From: Sympetrum striolatum
Lineage: Eukaryota > Arthropoda > Insecta > Odonata > Libellulidae
Assembly: GCA_947579665.1 (NCBI GenBank)
Contig: OX388349.1
Location: forward strand, 73,350,841 to 73,414,840
Length of the DNA stretch: 64,000 nt
Direction of reading: 5' to 3'
Shown: piece after piece, positions 24,953 through 35,171 of the stretch
Layout of the letters: the number at the start of each line of letters is the position of its first letter
Position numbering within the stretch: position 1 is the first letter of the stretch
Made by a program: the position numbers and the translations under genes
The notes under the pieces: model-generated
The model's input: the letters and a program-made list of their open reading frames with translations, nothing else
Databases searched by the model: none
What the model was told of the DNA's origin: nothing

Positions 24953-25275
24953 GTGAATACCCATTGTAAAATGATGCAGTATATCAGTCGTACATTTGAT
25001 GCTGAAGGTAAACCTGACGATACATATGACTGGAACCATGCTAAATTGGACAATTGCCGTGTATATAACAAAGTACCTAAAAGAGTTGCGTTAAAAATTT
25101 ATCCCAGGTGTAAAAGGTATGCTCATGCAGCCGATTAATTCTTAAAAGAAATTCTTTAAAAGAATATTTATCTGAAATGAACTCTGAAGCAGTTTTACCT
25201 GAAATGTATTTCGGTATTCAAAGACCTAATGCATCCGATTATGATAACAAGAAACTTGTTACAATCAAGTAACTA
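24953..25275 (+). pseudogene. unidentified coding relic, possibly from an old viral integration
   Basis: A 61-codon frame (24953-25138, with ATG codons from 24971) is rich in Tyr, Lys, Arg, Asp and Pro. After its stop, the neighbouring phase continues as a plausible C-terminal segment up to a stop at about 25271, so a single frame shift at about 25130 appears to break one longer frame. The basic, Tyr/Pro-rich character and the short Met-Tyr-Phe-Gly-Ile-Gln-Arg-Pro segment remind me of capsid-type C-termini of small DNA viruses, but I cannot place it in a family. A transposon or host origin is equally possible. Confidence 0.28.
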
Positions 25276-25280
25276 ATCAA

Positions 25281-25445
25281 CTGCTACTATTAATTATCAA
25301 ATCAATTGTTACAATTAATTATAAAATCAATGGTTACAATCAATTATCAAATCAATTGTCACAATTAAATATCAAATCAATTGCTACAATTAATTATCAA
25401 ATCAATTGTTACAATTAATTATCAAATCAATTTTTACAATTATTG
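25281..25445 (+). repeat. 25-bp minisatellite, about 6.6 copies
   Basis: The unit TTGTTACAATTAATTATCAA plus ATCAA recurs at exact 25-base steps (starts near 25281, 25306, 25331, 25356, 25381, 25406, 25431). Copies differ by one to a few substitutions and none has a length change. Confidence 0.97.
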
Positions 25446-26104
25446 ATGTATTGCCTTCGGAAACGATCTATGGAATACTTTAGCAGAATGAAGTCCTTAG
25501 ATAGCAAACTGTAATTATCGATGGAATGATTCCAGAACCGCATCGAAACCATCGTCGTCTTAAGGATTATTCATACTGAGACATCTCGCAAGCTAAGGGT
25601 CACATGCATATAAACGAGGAGGCATTTGTAAGGTCGCTCAAATTGATCGCTGAGACCACACACATCATTCCCACGAAATTCTGCATTGTCAGCGTCGAAT
25701 CTTTTGAGACTCGTCTGCTTACTCAAATGTCATCTTTTCGGAGCGACGATAGGCGCTCGTACTCCCCTTCAAGCCCTTCTGCGAGGATTGAGCGTTGCTC
25801 GTCAAAGGTGAACAGAAGATGACACTCTTCAAGGAAATTGACGATGGAATTCCGCCCTTGCATCTTATGTCGCCTGCGGTTTCCTTTGTCATCCGCTAGA
25901 GGCGCTGAAGATGCGAGTCTGCAATTTTTTTCACACGCTCCTTTATGTGACTTTGGAGGTTCGAATGCAAATACGAGGCTTTTGCATATGATTATATGCG
26001 TACGATTTTTTCGGACATAATATTATTGAATCGCGCACAATAAATGGGCCGAAGAAAACAGCAATTGGATTTAAGGTGATTCGGATATGAGTTAGTTGTC
26101 TATG
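25446..26104. other. no gene seen; moderately GC-rich
   Basis: Frames of 60-72 codons at 25604-25822 and 25838-26020 are open but unrecognised. The 25580-25960 block is GC-richer than average. Confidence 0.4.
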
Positions 26105-26190
26105 TCTACGTAAGAACCGTGCGAGCCGCCTTTCGGCGTGTGGCAGGGGGTGAAAGCACCCTCACTCTATTTTCCTAAACGGTAGATTTA
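26105..26190 (+). repeat. conserved GC hairpin repeat (copy 1)
   Basis: GAGCCGCCTTTCGGCGTGTG GCAGGGGGTG at 26123-26152 is repeated almost exactly at 53583-53612. GCCG/CGGC pair around CCTTT as a hairpin. I recall this sequence type (AAGCCACC..ACGGTGTGTGGCGG variants) as a very frequent insect retroposon segment. Confidence 0.75.
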
Positions 26191-27339
26191 TACTTATACG
26201 CGTATGCTTCGCGGAAAAATGAACTTTTGAAACGATTCGTCTAAGCATCTATTCCCCTAATTTTTCTGGCAGTATCAGAACGGCACATATAACAGGGGGG
26301 TCGCATTATATCGGTTACATCTTCTGAGAACGCAATTTCTCTGAACTTATTTAATAAATTCATCCTTTGTAATTTTCTTCTCTAGTTAAATAGTTAGGTT
26401 ATGCAAGGCAGGTATATCTAGGAATTGGAACGAAGCTGTTTTTAAGCAAAATGAAACTCCCGAAGAAATTATCGGCAACAATAAATTGTAAACCATATAT
26501 TAGAAATAGAAAAGGCGCGAAATAAATACATACGTGTAGGGAATTGTATTAGTCTACAGTGGTTTTAAATGACATATAAATGTCATATAATACCTCGGAT
26601 TGTGGAGGTAATTGGTCTCGAAATCATATCTGTTATCTGAAATCTTCGTAAGACGGAATAGAATTTTCAAATAAGATTTGTGAAGTAAATGAAAACTCTG
26701 AATTTATCTGGGGTTAAATATCAAAGGAATAGATGACAGTTTTATGTTTCCAATTTTCCACAGAAAATTAGTTTTCCATTCTGCAGTTGAAAAAAACAGC
26801 AGTCGGTTCTTAGCCCTTACGCGATTCTTTTGAGTGTGAAATTTTTATTTTAATCTCTTCAACCACACTTCTCAATGTAGTATAAATTACAATCTTAAAT
26901 TTGGGCTCAAATGGTCATATCTTATGTAGTTTTTTCAATTGAGGTACACAAATATTTGATGCCTCTTATTATGGCAGAAAGTTGAAAGAAAGAATATTTT
27001 TATCGAGGGCTTCTACAGTGTTACGGAACTGTAAGATTTCACCACTTTATTCCTTTGAATCCACCCAAGAATAAAGTTTCTCTATTTGTTAAAAAAAGCG
27101 ATCCAAATCGATAACATGATATTTGAGCTAATGTAGATCACATTGGTAATCAGCGAATACGAATAGGAAGGGGTACTTTTTCACTAAATCAAATACCTCA
27201 TATTTCAGAAATAAAAATACGGCCGAAATTCACCAATAAAAAGAAAATTCGAAATAGTTATGCCCGTGTCATCTGCACAATAGAAATACGCTCCGAGTGA
27301 ATATGTCTTAGAAAATCAATTTTCGCTACAAAATTAGTA
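26191..27339. other. no gene seen
   Basis: AT-rich. No coding frame of note. The end of this stretch borders the large inverted repeat. Confidence 0.5.
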
Positions 27340-27640
27340 ACCCCCATCGTTAAAATTGTCCGCCATTTAACGTTGCACGGTGGACTGAATTCGAAAAAAC
27401 CCGGACATCGGGTCAAAATGTTTTTTTGAGTGTGGAATTTGAAACTTCGCACAGTTATTGCAAAAAATTGGAATTGAATTCTTCCGTTTGTCGTTTTTTA
27501 ATATAGTCAGGCATCGAAAAGATACAGGGGGTCAAACTTGAGAAATTTTCACAGCAAATTAGTCTCTCGGATATTTTGGAGAAGCATTCAAGTTCGTTGA
27601 TTTGCAGAGAAATTGTTGAAATAATAGACGATAAGGCAAT
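27340..27640 (+). repeat. left arm of a 2-kb inverted-repeat structure
   Basis: The reverse complement of this arm matches 29050-29315: GATGTCCGGGTTTTTTCGA, CCACCGTGCAACGTTAAATG, TAACTGTGCGAAGTTT, TTTGACCCCCTGTATCTTTT and CCGAGAGACTAATTT are shared. CCCCCATCGTTAAAATT at about 27343 has a second diverged copy inside the structure at 27659. Confidence 0.85.
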
Positions 27641-27870
27641 TTAGTATAATTAATTTAACCCCCATCATTGAAATTTGGTTCACGAGTTCACTAATCTTTA
27701 ACTGAAAACGCGAGATTCGGAATTCCAAATACATCGAGGATGATCCTCCCAATCGTCACATACCATTGAAGTGGAATTTTCTTTAAATACTGAAATTATT
27801 TCGTTGAGCGATTCATCCTGTTTAGGACACCTTTTCTCACATAAAAGGATGCTAGAGGGGAGTTTTCAAA
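27641..27870. other. spacer inside the inverted-repeat structure
   Basis: AT-rich, no coding signal. It contains the second CCCCCATC-TTGAAATT motif at 27659. Confidence 0.4.
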
Positions 27871-28013
27871 AACTCTCGTAGTTTTGAATACACTTTTAAT
27901 ACCTCTACTTCTACTTTACTACGTACGTATCTTATGGGTTAGATGGAAGAGGGGTCTTTAAATGTCTCAATCTCACCCAAATAAAGACGATATATTATTA
28001 TTATTATTATTAT
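27871..28013 (+). mobile_element. LINE 3' tail ending in (TTA)n
   Basis: CTCACCCAAATAAAGACG (polyadenylation-like AATAAA at about 27980) runs directly into a TTA microsatellite at 27993-28013. Many insect non-LTR elements end this way, with 3' UTR, AATAAA and a short tandem repeat. No coding part is attached. Confidence 0.45.
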
Positions 28014-29049
28014 CTTCAGAAATCACTCCATATTTTCCGTTACAAACCGAATAGCAAATTTTCATTGGTAATTCAAACATCATTATTGGATACCATGAAT
28101 GCTCATGCTGAAAGATAAAGTTAAAATTTTACACTAAATTTTCAGAAAAGAGTTAATTCATCTTTCCCCACTAGCCTATAACGTAAAATGGATTAGATAT
28201 CTCTTTCAACAAACTCAAAATTTGAATTCAAAAACGTAAATTCAAATTCAGGCTATTGCAATATCTGTAGCAATTAGAAATGCAAATTCTAAGCAGATGA
28301 ATAGCGAAAAGATGGAAAAATGCAAATAAGAAGGCGTCGAAAAGCAGTCATAGCATAGATTAGCTACACCAAAAAAGAAAATACAATCGATACAACGCGT
28401 TGTTTCGATGTGAGTGTTAGCAAAGCGCTTGAGTGTCATAGACGTAACTCCGAGACTTAAAATACGGGTTTGCTAAAATTGTCATAAGTGAATATTCTCG
28501 ACGTCAGTTCTGCCAACCATATTTTCGACCAATTAGGAAGATGAAAGCATAATCATAAGTTTTTTGTGGTTAAAACTAAGATACAAACACATTTCAGTAA
28601 AATGAACAATTTCCATAATTCTACGTCCAATTTGTCTAGTAGAGGTATCAAATTCCTATATTAATCTCTCTTCACATGAGTTTTTTTTCAATATGATTAG
28701 CAAGAATTGTACATGAAAAGGGCTAATTGTTAGACTTCGAATCTCCAAAAAGACAGCGAAACTGAATTTGGGGATTCTATGGCGCCGTGTCGTACCACAC
28801 AACGAAAAATCAACCACAATCCCAGAGTAGCTGGTGAATTGAAATAGTTCCTTCAGATTCCAGATTAGGAAGCCTTTGACCACTTGATAGTCCATTGCCG
28901 TTTACCTAGTTATTTTTCTCACTTTATCTCGAAATTTGGCCGAAAAAGGGGTCCACCATTTTGTTGTTTTTAATGAGCAAAGACCCATTTTTGAGCGCAA
29001 AAATTTCAACGAATCAAGAGATGAAGAGCTATAGTAGATTGTTGCATCG
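28014..29049. other. interior of the inverted-repeat structure, no gene seen
   Basis: AT-rich. Minus-strand frames at 28248-28439 and 28656-28895 have no recognisable domain. Confidence 0.45.
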
Positions 29050-29315
29050 TCTAATTTTCCAACAGTTTCTCTTGAAAGTCTCTATAATTCAACGAAGTCG
29101 AATGTTTCTCCGAAGAATCCGAGAGACTAATTTTCTGTGAAAATTTCTTAAGTTTGACCCCCTGTATCTTTTCGACGTCTGACTATATTTAAAAAAATAC
29201 AGACGGAAACATAAAACTCAATCTTTTTTCAATAACTGTGCGAAGTTTTTGAGTGCGGTGTCCCGATGTCCGGGTTTTTTCGACTTCAGCCCACCGTGCA
29301 ACGTTAAATGGAGGA
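29050..29315 (-). repeat. right arm of the 2-kb inverted-repeat structure
   Basis: Inverted match to 27340-27600 with scattered substitutions and small indels. Homology fades past about 29315 on one side and before about 29050 on the other. Confidence 0.85.
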
Positions 29316-30205
29316 CTTATAAAATACATGGACCCTGAGAGACTCAAAATATTAGTAAATGTATTAAAAAACATTCCTGTTTCAAAGCTATTTAATGGCT
29401 AAATAAATAATACCCAAAATGTGGCACATTCAAGCAGTGTGACAACCACAATACTCGAAGAGATTAGAATCAAGGGCGCACATATGGTAAACATAAATAA
29501 AAGCTGTTTTTACCGATTTATTTAGGTTTATAAACCTGTAAACTTATTCAATGTTAGAATATTTTATTTGGGAATGCGCACATACATATATGAATAATAT
29601 CAAATGATTGCGGTGAGCCAGAAATAAGAATATGGAACTCCTTTTTCAATCCCACAGAAATCTTTTCGAGAGGACTCGAAACGTTGGAATCCGGAAAAAT
29701 GCAAATCCAAAAACCACGTCCTTTGACCGCAAACATTTTCCACTGAAATTCCTCGTCAAGAAGATCGCTTGTTAAACGAGGAATCCGCTGCAGTTGAGCC
29801 CTTTTCCGCCATAAACTCATCTCGGGAATCACTTTCGCGTCTTTTATGAGATTCCCGGTGAAGCACCTACGCCTGCGTTCAGGAATTCCAATTCCGCTTA
29901 CAACTAACTGCAACGGCCTCTAATTTTGAACGCAATTCGCAGTAATCTCAATCCCAAGTGAAATATCGAACTATTTTTAGGAATGCGTCATAACTAGATC
30001 CATGCGTAAGAAAATACGCAGAAATATGAAATAAAATTAAGATTGAAAATCTAATGAAAAGTGTTTCTTTTTAATCCGCCATAATCACGTATTAGCTCAT
30101 TTTACAAAAGTACAGAAACATATCGAGTAATAAAAGTAGAATAAGAGACTTATTAACAATTATCATAACTTAGAAACTAAATGATTATTAATTTATATGG
30201 CAGGG
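29316..30205. other. no gene seen; 119-codon minus-strand frame of unknown meaning
   Basis: The frame at 29554-29913 is the longest non-transposon frame in this part. It begins MQLVVSGIGIPERRRRCF and covers a GC-richer block at 29690-29930. No domain, signal peptide or splice context is recognisable. The block could equally be conserved regulatory DNA. Confidence 0.3.
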
Positions 30206-30310
30206 TAGATAGATAGATAGATAGATAAAGGTCTTTATTGTCGGGCGAAATTGAGACTGATTAGTCCCATCTTACATTTAACCCGTTGCAAAAAAGTGAA
30301 TAAATAATAA
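30206..30310 (-). mobile_element. retroposon 3' tail ending in (TATC)n
   Basis: Read on the minus strand: AATTTCGCCCGACAATAAAG ACCTTTATC followed by TATC repeats (30206-30227). AATAAA immediately before a tetranucleotide tail is the signature of a non-LTR or SINE 3' end. No coding part is attached. Confidence 0.55.
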
Positions 30311-30539
30311 AATAAAAATACAATGATAATCATAATAAAAAAAATAAAAAATAAACATTTGGAGAGTCAAAACAAAAAACAAATTTGTTAAAGTAGTTCA
30401 AATGAGCATAAAGAGAAAAGAAAATATATACAAGTATGTGCATATATATGAAGAGAGGGTAGCACCTGCTATGGGACCAATAACTATGATAAACGGTAAT
30501 TGAGTGGTGCTGGCCGAGTTAAGAAAAAAACTCCTTGGT
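30311..30539. other. A-rich stretch, no gene
   Basis: Continues the body upstream of the minus-strand retroposon tail or unique A-rich DNA. Nothing recognisable. Confidence 0.4.
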
Positions 30540-31560
30540 ATGGTTTAAACTAAAAACTCTGACAGTAATCACTTTCCTTATAAAATATTTGTTTGGATAG
30601 TTATACTGTTATATAAAAATATTAAATTCCCCCGATAAAGATAACGGAATTTAAATTAAATTTAGTAACCAAAAATATAAATGAGTTATATATAAGTTTT
30701 CAGATCTTCCAAAACCATGCACTCCCTTCACATACAAAAGTAATAACCGCAAATAAAACTGTATTAATCATTTGGGTTCACTGCATATAACCTGAATATA
30801 ACTTTAGCTGCTCCTCTCTGACGTGTTTTCTAAGCAGTCCTCTCTTTATCAAAAACGTAATGGCAGGGAATATCTGTTTGAAGTAATTCTCGTGCCTTCT
30901 CACCGCTTTTGTTTCAGAAGAAACAATGCAGTTAATACAGTATTGCATTACGTGTATATATAATAACTAGTGAAAGGGTGCTTGTGTAATGCAAGCAAAG
31001 ATAAATAAAAATTGACCCCATCCCTACAGCATTTCAATTAATGCAATTTAGGCTTTCTTTTCATAACAACGTATGTTATTTGAACTGCAAAAAAATTTGT
31101 ATTCCACGTATATAATGGTCGTTGCCAAAGTTTTGATCTTGAGAAAGATGAAAATAAAAACGATATAAATTTGTGTTAAAATTAAGATGTCGCCTACATG
31201 GAAAAATCGGTTGCAGGAAAAACAGAAATTTCTCTTTGAGATATAATATAGTTCAATTCTTACCAATGTACGTACTTTTTCATACTTAAGTGAATTAAAA
31301 AAAGGCTCTATATGGACATTTTCCTCATCTTAATCCCATTGAAACATGATATCCTCTCTGCACTCCAACTTAGCCCAGGATGTCGGTATTTTCGATTTTT
31401 TTATAACTCCACTGTGAATTATAAACCTACTCTGATACGGACAGGCCTCTGGATTGAATACCCAGGCAGTCGTAGAAATAAGCGAGTGAGTCAGTTTTGT
31501 TGCTTTATACATACAATTAGATAATGGGTGCTTGAATTTTGCAAGTAAAGAAAATTATTA
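30540..31560 (+). repeat. dispersed repeat family E copy 1
   Basis: Two parts recur 1-2 kb away. 30700-30780 (TTTTCAGATCTTC, ACAAAAGTAATAA, CGCAAATA) matches 33050-33120. 31050-31520 (AATGGTCGTTG, TTTGATCTTGAG, ATCCTCTCT, CTGTGAATTATAAACC) matches 32500-32940. The hairpin-like GTGCTTG-GCAAG motif occurs at 30979 and 31529. The AATTCCCCCGATAAAGA block at 30626 resembles 20540, linking families D and E. Confidence 0.6.
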
Positions 31561-31890
31561 TGTAATAATAAGATAAAAAGGCGAATAATTGATGCACTGT
31601 TCGATACCTGAATTACGCGGTTCGGGGAAAGATATGCTGCTTCGCATTTTATGCTGATGAATCCGACAATCGAGGAATGAAAGTTGAAAATCAGAAGAAG
31701 GTCAAATGACATCCTTCTGAAAAGACTCGGTTGAGGACGCAGCCTAAAAAGTAATAATGGGAAATAAAAATTTGAATTCAATAGCTCTCGAAGCGAAATA
31801 AATTTACACGCTAAATTTTACGAAGATTTAGTCCCGTAAAGCTCCTTGTAAAATAATATTTATTATAATTATGTAAAGTACAACTCATTA

Positions 31891-31995
31891 TTCCCAAGGA
31901 AAAACGGACTTGAAAAAAGTCTGACAGGGCCGGGAATCGAACCCGGGTTCTTCCTCTAACCGGGAGGCTGCCTTAACCATCTAGGCTACCCGACC
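31891..31995 (-). mobile_element. SINE family A, left inverted half
   Basis: Minus strand: tRNA-like head with A-box TAGCCTAGATGGTTAAGG, B-box GGGTTCGATTCCC, then CTGTCAGACTTTTTTCAAG and TCCTTGGGAA, where it ends at the target-site duplication. Confidence 0.9.
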
Positions 31996-32030
31996 AAAAT
32001 ATTTTAACAAGCCGTTTTGGGGACTTTGTG

Positions 32031-32166
32031 TAAGGCAGCCTCCCGGTTAGAGGAAGATCCCGGGTTCGATTCCCGGCCCTGTCAGACTTTTTTCAAGTCC
32101 GTTTTTCCTTGGGAATTTTCCTGGGTGCACGCCCTTATGTGCAAAGTCACCTAAACCCTTTCCTTA
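32031..32166 (+). mobile_element. SINE family A, right half with 3' end
   Basis: Starts TAAGGCAGCCTCCCGG, includes B-box GGGTTCGATTCCC, CTGTCAGACTTTTTTCAAG, a GTGCACGCCC box and GTGCAAAGTCACCTAAACCC, and ends CCTTTCCTTA before the target-site duplication. The 5' start matches that of the 4.5-kb copy. Confidence 0.9.
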
Positions 32167-32279
32167 TACAACTCATTAATTAAAAAAACGTAGAACAAGA
32201 ATTTAATCTTAAACTCTGTTTGGAGACGATGACAGAATAATTATATGTAATTTAATTAGAAAAGACGAAACATAATAGG

Positions 32280-33130
32280 CATATAATAAAAAGCATAGAT
32301 ATTCACACACAAAAAGCAATCCAACGTATACGTAGAACAACGATATCCCAACATCGTACAAGGATATTATTATATTTCCTGAGTAGATATTTGTTGTTCA
32401 TTTCGATGAAACTTAAACTTTCTTGATATTCAATTATAATATATCTTGAATGAAACACTAAAACGTATTCCAAATCCGTCAAACTTTCATCACGGCGCAT
32501 GAAATTAGGATTGTAAACAAATTTGTAATCGACGTAATTAATGGTCGTTGACATAGATTTAGTTTTGGAAAGGAGGAAAAATAAACGCAATAAATTGGAG
32601 TTAAAACTAAAATTTTGCAAATTTCCTGCCAGCATGTTAAAATCCATCGCAAGAAAATGAAACTTTAATCTTTTATTCATAATATAGCTCACGTCTCGCT
32701 GCTGTACGCGTACATTTTCATATTTTAATGAAGGAAAGAAATTTGTTCTACATGCCCATTTTTCGTTTCTACCGTTTAATCCCATGGAAAAATATAATCC
32801 TCTCTGGGCTCAAACCTAGTACAAAATCTCGGAAATTTCGATTTTTTCCGGCTCAACTGTGAATTATAAACCGCCTCTGAAAATGTCATCCTTCTAGCTC
32901 AATTATAAGTGTCCAGGAGTTCGTATTCATGAGTCAGTAAGAAGTGTAGGTTTATAACATAGCTGCGTATTGTAGAGTATATAGTAACAACTCTGATTAT
33001 CATCTCTATGATTAGCCGATACTTTATAAATTTTGTATGTTATCCTTTGAACAGTTTTCAGATCTTCAAAACAATCCGCTTCCTACACATACGTACAAAA
33101 GTAGTAATCGCAAATATAATTATATTTCAA
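32280..33130 (+). repeat. dispersed repeat family E copy 2
   Basis: 32500-32960 aligns with 31090-31520, and 33050-33120 aligns with 30695-30780. The order of the two parts relative to copy 1 fits a formerly tandem arrangement broken by insertions, including the SINE pair. Confidence 0.6.
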
Positions 33131-33700
33131 CTTAAATTAATGAAACACAGTTGTGAAATTACATTTCATGATAAAGTAAAATAATTTATCATTCAAATCA
33201 TAAATATTAGCAAACCAAAAATGACAGTCCTGTTTATTATAATGGAAATCAAACAAGAGCAGTATTTATTCAGAATATTTTGGTTAGTTTTTGGTTTTAA
33301 GCACATATTCATGCACTATGATAATTGAAATTTACTTAATTTTTCGATTTATAAATACTTTATTTAAAAATGATGTAGCTATCTATTGATCCTTTCTAAC
33401 GTTAACATGTGTTTTCATGTGAATAATAAAGTAGTTTTTTTACTAGAACAATGTCGCGTTTGATTACATTGTTGCCTTTCGATTGATTTTGATGGCAAAG
33501 TCTTTCATATTTTTGGGAACGAAAACATTTATCATTCAAACTTCATTCAGAAAGCTAAATTTAAACCTTCATTACTAACCACCAAAGCACATGGGTGCAA
33601 AACTCGCCAATTTGGTAAGGATATTGTACCCACCCGGCGATGAATTCACGTACATTTGTGAATTATTAATAAAAAGCACATTATTAATAAAAAGCACATT
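33131..33700 (+). repeat. dispersed repeat family D copy
   Basis: 33370-33575 aligns with 20580-20820; 33638-33665 (ATTCACGTACATTTGTG) corresponds to the ACTCACG..TTTGG-GA block at 20980 and 44190. The first 200 bases are AT-rich and unassigned. Confidence 0.6.
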
Positions 33701-33711
33701 ATTAATAAAGA
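33662..33711 (+). repeat. 18-bp minisatellite, 2.8 copies
   Basis: ATTATTAATAAAAAGCAC at 33662-33679 and 33680-33697, then a partial third copy to about 33710. Confidence 0.95.
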
Positions 33712-33769
33712 GGAGTGACCTCCGACAAAAAATTGTCAAACCAACATCCGTAAGATTTCTGTATAGTTT

Positions 33770-34112
33770 GCGGATTTTGACGAATTTTGGCGAACTGAGA
33801 ATCCATTTTCCGTGAGTCAAACGTACTAAATATTAAGCAACTACCAAGCAATATATGTATTTATTTGCCATTAAATCACTTCGGAACCATTGAGAAACCA
33901 TTAAGAAAAAATGCAAAAATTTGACATTTTTCACAAAAATTTAAAATTTCGACTAAAATTTGCAGCCTCAGGACATAATCCGATCGAGTTGAAATTTTTC
34001 ATGCGTTATAAGGACACCAAGCAGAAACTTTAAGCAGTAGCCGTTGATGGATTTCGAAAAAAAAGTTTTTTCCGATCCACCCTAACCAGCATATCTCAAC
34101 TAAAGACAATAT
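33770..34112 (-). repeat. dispersed repeat family F copy 1, inverted relative to 54.9 kb
   Basis: The reverse complement starts TTAGGGTGGATCGG, followed by AAATCCATCAACGGCTA-TGC, TTTCAACTCGATCGGATTAT and GTCCTGAGGCTGC, and ends near GAAAATGGATTCTC and CGCCAAAATTCGTCAAAAT. All these blocks recur in direct sense at 54903-55180. Confidence 0.85.
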
Positions 34113-34590
34113 TTTTTCGAGCAAAGCATCAAATTAAAAAAAAACTCCAGCTTTTACTAATGTCTCACTCATCGGCTCTCAGGACTGCATCACCTTATTC
34201 TGTGATTTGTAAAATTGCCGACTTTTGGCGCGGAATGAGTTCAAGCCAAAACAAGGACGTGGACCATCAGTGTTGTATGATCAACATGAACGACAGCCCA
34301 ATGGAGGGAAGAGGATTCTCGTTGACATGCGATAAGATTGTCTGAAGAGCATCGTTCGGGAGCGATGAAGCTGCAAAAGACAGCCACCGATCACGTGCAC
34401 TCGTGAATTGATTCCGGCATTCTTCGCCTCGTCCTTCACAAGCGTGACACGTGCGCGAGAGCACCATGTTGCACTAAACAAAGATGGCATCCTTTAAGCG
34501 TGTATGTGGAATTCCTTACATCAATGCAAAGACCTGTTTTCTCCAGATTCAAGTATAAATAGTTTGTTTTAATCTAATATTTCCAATTAA
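34113..34590 (-). other. GC-richer coding-like block, unrecognised
   Basis: Minus-strand frames at 34281-34490 and 34267-34467 are both open through a GC-rich stretch, and one continues past its stop. Neither has a domain I know. It may be a retroelement fragment or host DNA. Confidence 0.25.
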
Positions 34591-35167
34591 CCTTTCATCA
34601 GTCGCGCCTATGATCATAACACGAGCAGTCGCGAGTTGTATTCTATACAACAGATCGATTTTCGGCCAAAATTGTGAAATTAATTGAACTAATTATTATT
34701 TATGAATACTAAAATTTAGGTTATAATACAATTTAAGAGGAATAATTTAAGAAGTAAACAATTTCTAGTGAAAAATATTATTATTCTGCTTTATTTATTT
34801 ACATGCGTTTAGAGAGTACCTAAAAACCTAGATGTCTATTAGTTTCGAAATTGAAATGCGTCTAATAAAGTTTAAGACAAAATAAGTGAAAAACTCCATG
34901 TAAACGTTATAATAAGCAAAAATAGAGTTCACCAACGAAAAATTTGCCCCAAGCGGTCGCGTCTTGTATGTGTTACAACAGTCGTCACTTCACAGATTTA
35001 CTCGCTTTCGCAGTTGGTTTAAGACTAAAAACAAACAATTGACTACTTTAAAATTTAATGGTAAGCGCGATAAAGGAATCATGGGGTTCAAGGGACCACC
35101 CAGGTAGAAACGGGACCCGAAAAACCGTCTGTTTTGTACAGAATACAACAGCGCGATTGATGGAGGG
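34591..35167. mobile_element. piggyBac-like MITE flanked by TTAA
   Basis: TTAA lies directly outside both ends (34587-34590, 35168-35171). The terminal inverted repeats read CCTTTCATCAGTCGCG and, on the other strand, CCCTCCATCAATCGCG, with 13 of 16 bases equal. Inside, TTGTA-n6-TACAACAG-type palindromic motifs occur at 34635-34660, 34965-34985 and 35130-35155, each beside a CGCG or TCG. It is 577 bp and has no transposase frame. The superfamily is inferred from the TTAA target and a CCC/CCT start. Confidence 0.75.
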
Positions 35168-35171
35168 TTAA

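Larger units (their letters stand above)
31879..32178. mobile_element. inverted pair of family A tRNA-SINEs within one target-site duplication
   Basis: A minus-oriented SINE (31891-31995) and a plus-oriented SINE (32031-32166) are separated by a 35-base spacer. The pair is bounded by a perfect 12-bp direct repeat TACAACTCATTA at 31879-31890 and 32167-32178, so it went in as one unit. The left copy has the whole tRNA-like head including the A box (GGTCGGGTAGCCTAGATGG on the minus strand) but is cut in its body. The right copy lacks the first 20 or so bases of the head but has the complete body and 3' end. Confidence 0.9.

Noticed and set aside
27993..28013. CRISPR-like or satellite array
   Set aside because: Plain TTA microsatellite at a retroposon tail; no spacer structure anywhere in the window.
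31919..31995. Functional tRNA gene on the minus strand
   Set aside because: A and B boxes are present, but the acceptor ends do not pair properly and the sequence continues into a SINE body repeated elsewhere.
32303..32785. 160-codon minus-strand gene
   Set aside because: It lies in a diverged repeat copy whose counterpart at 31.0-31.5 kb does not keep the frame; amino-acid content follows AT-rich composition.
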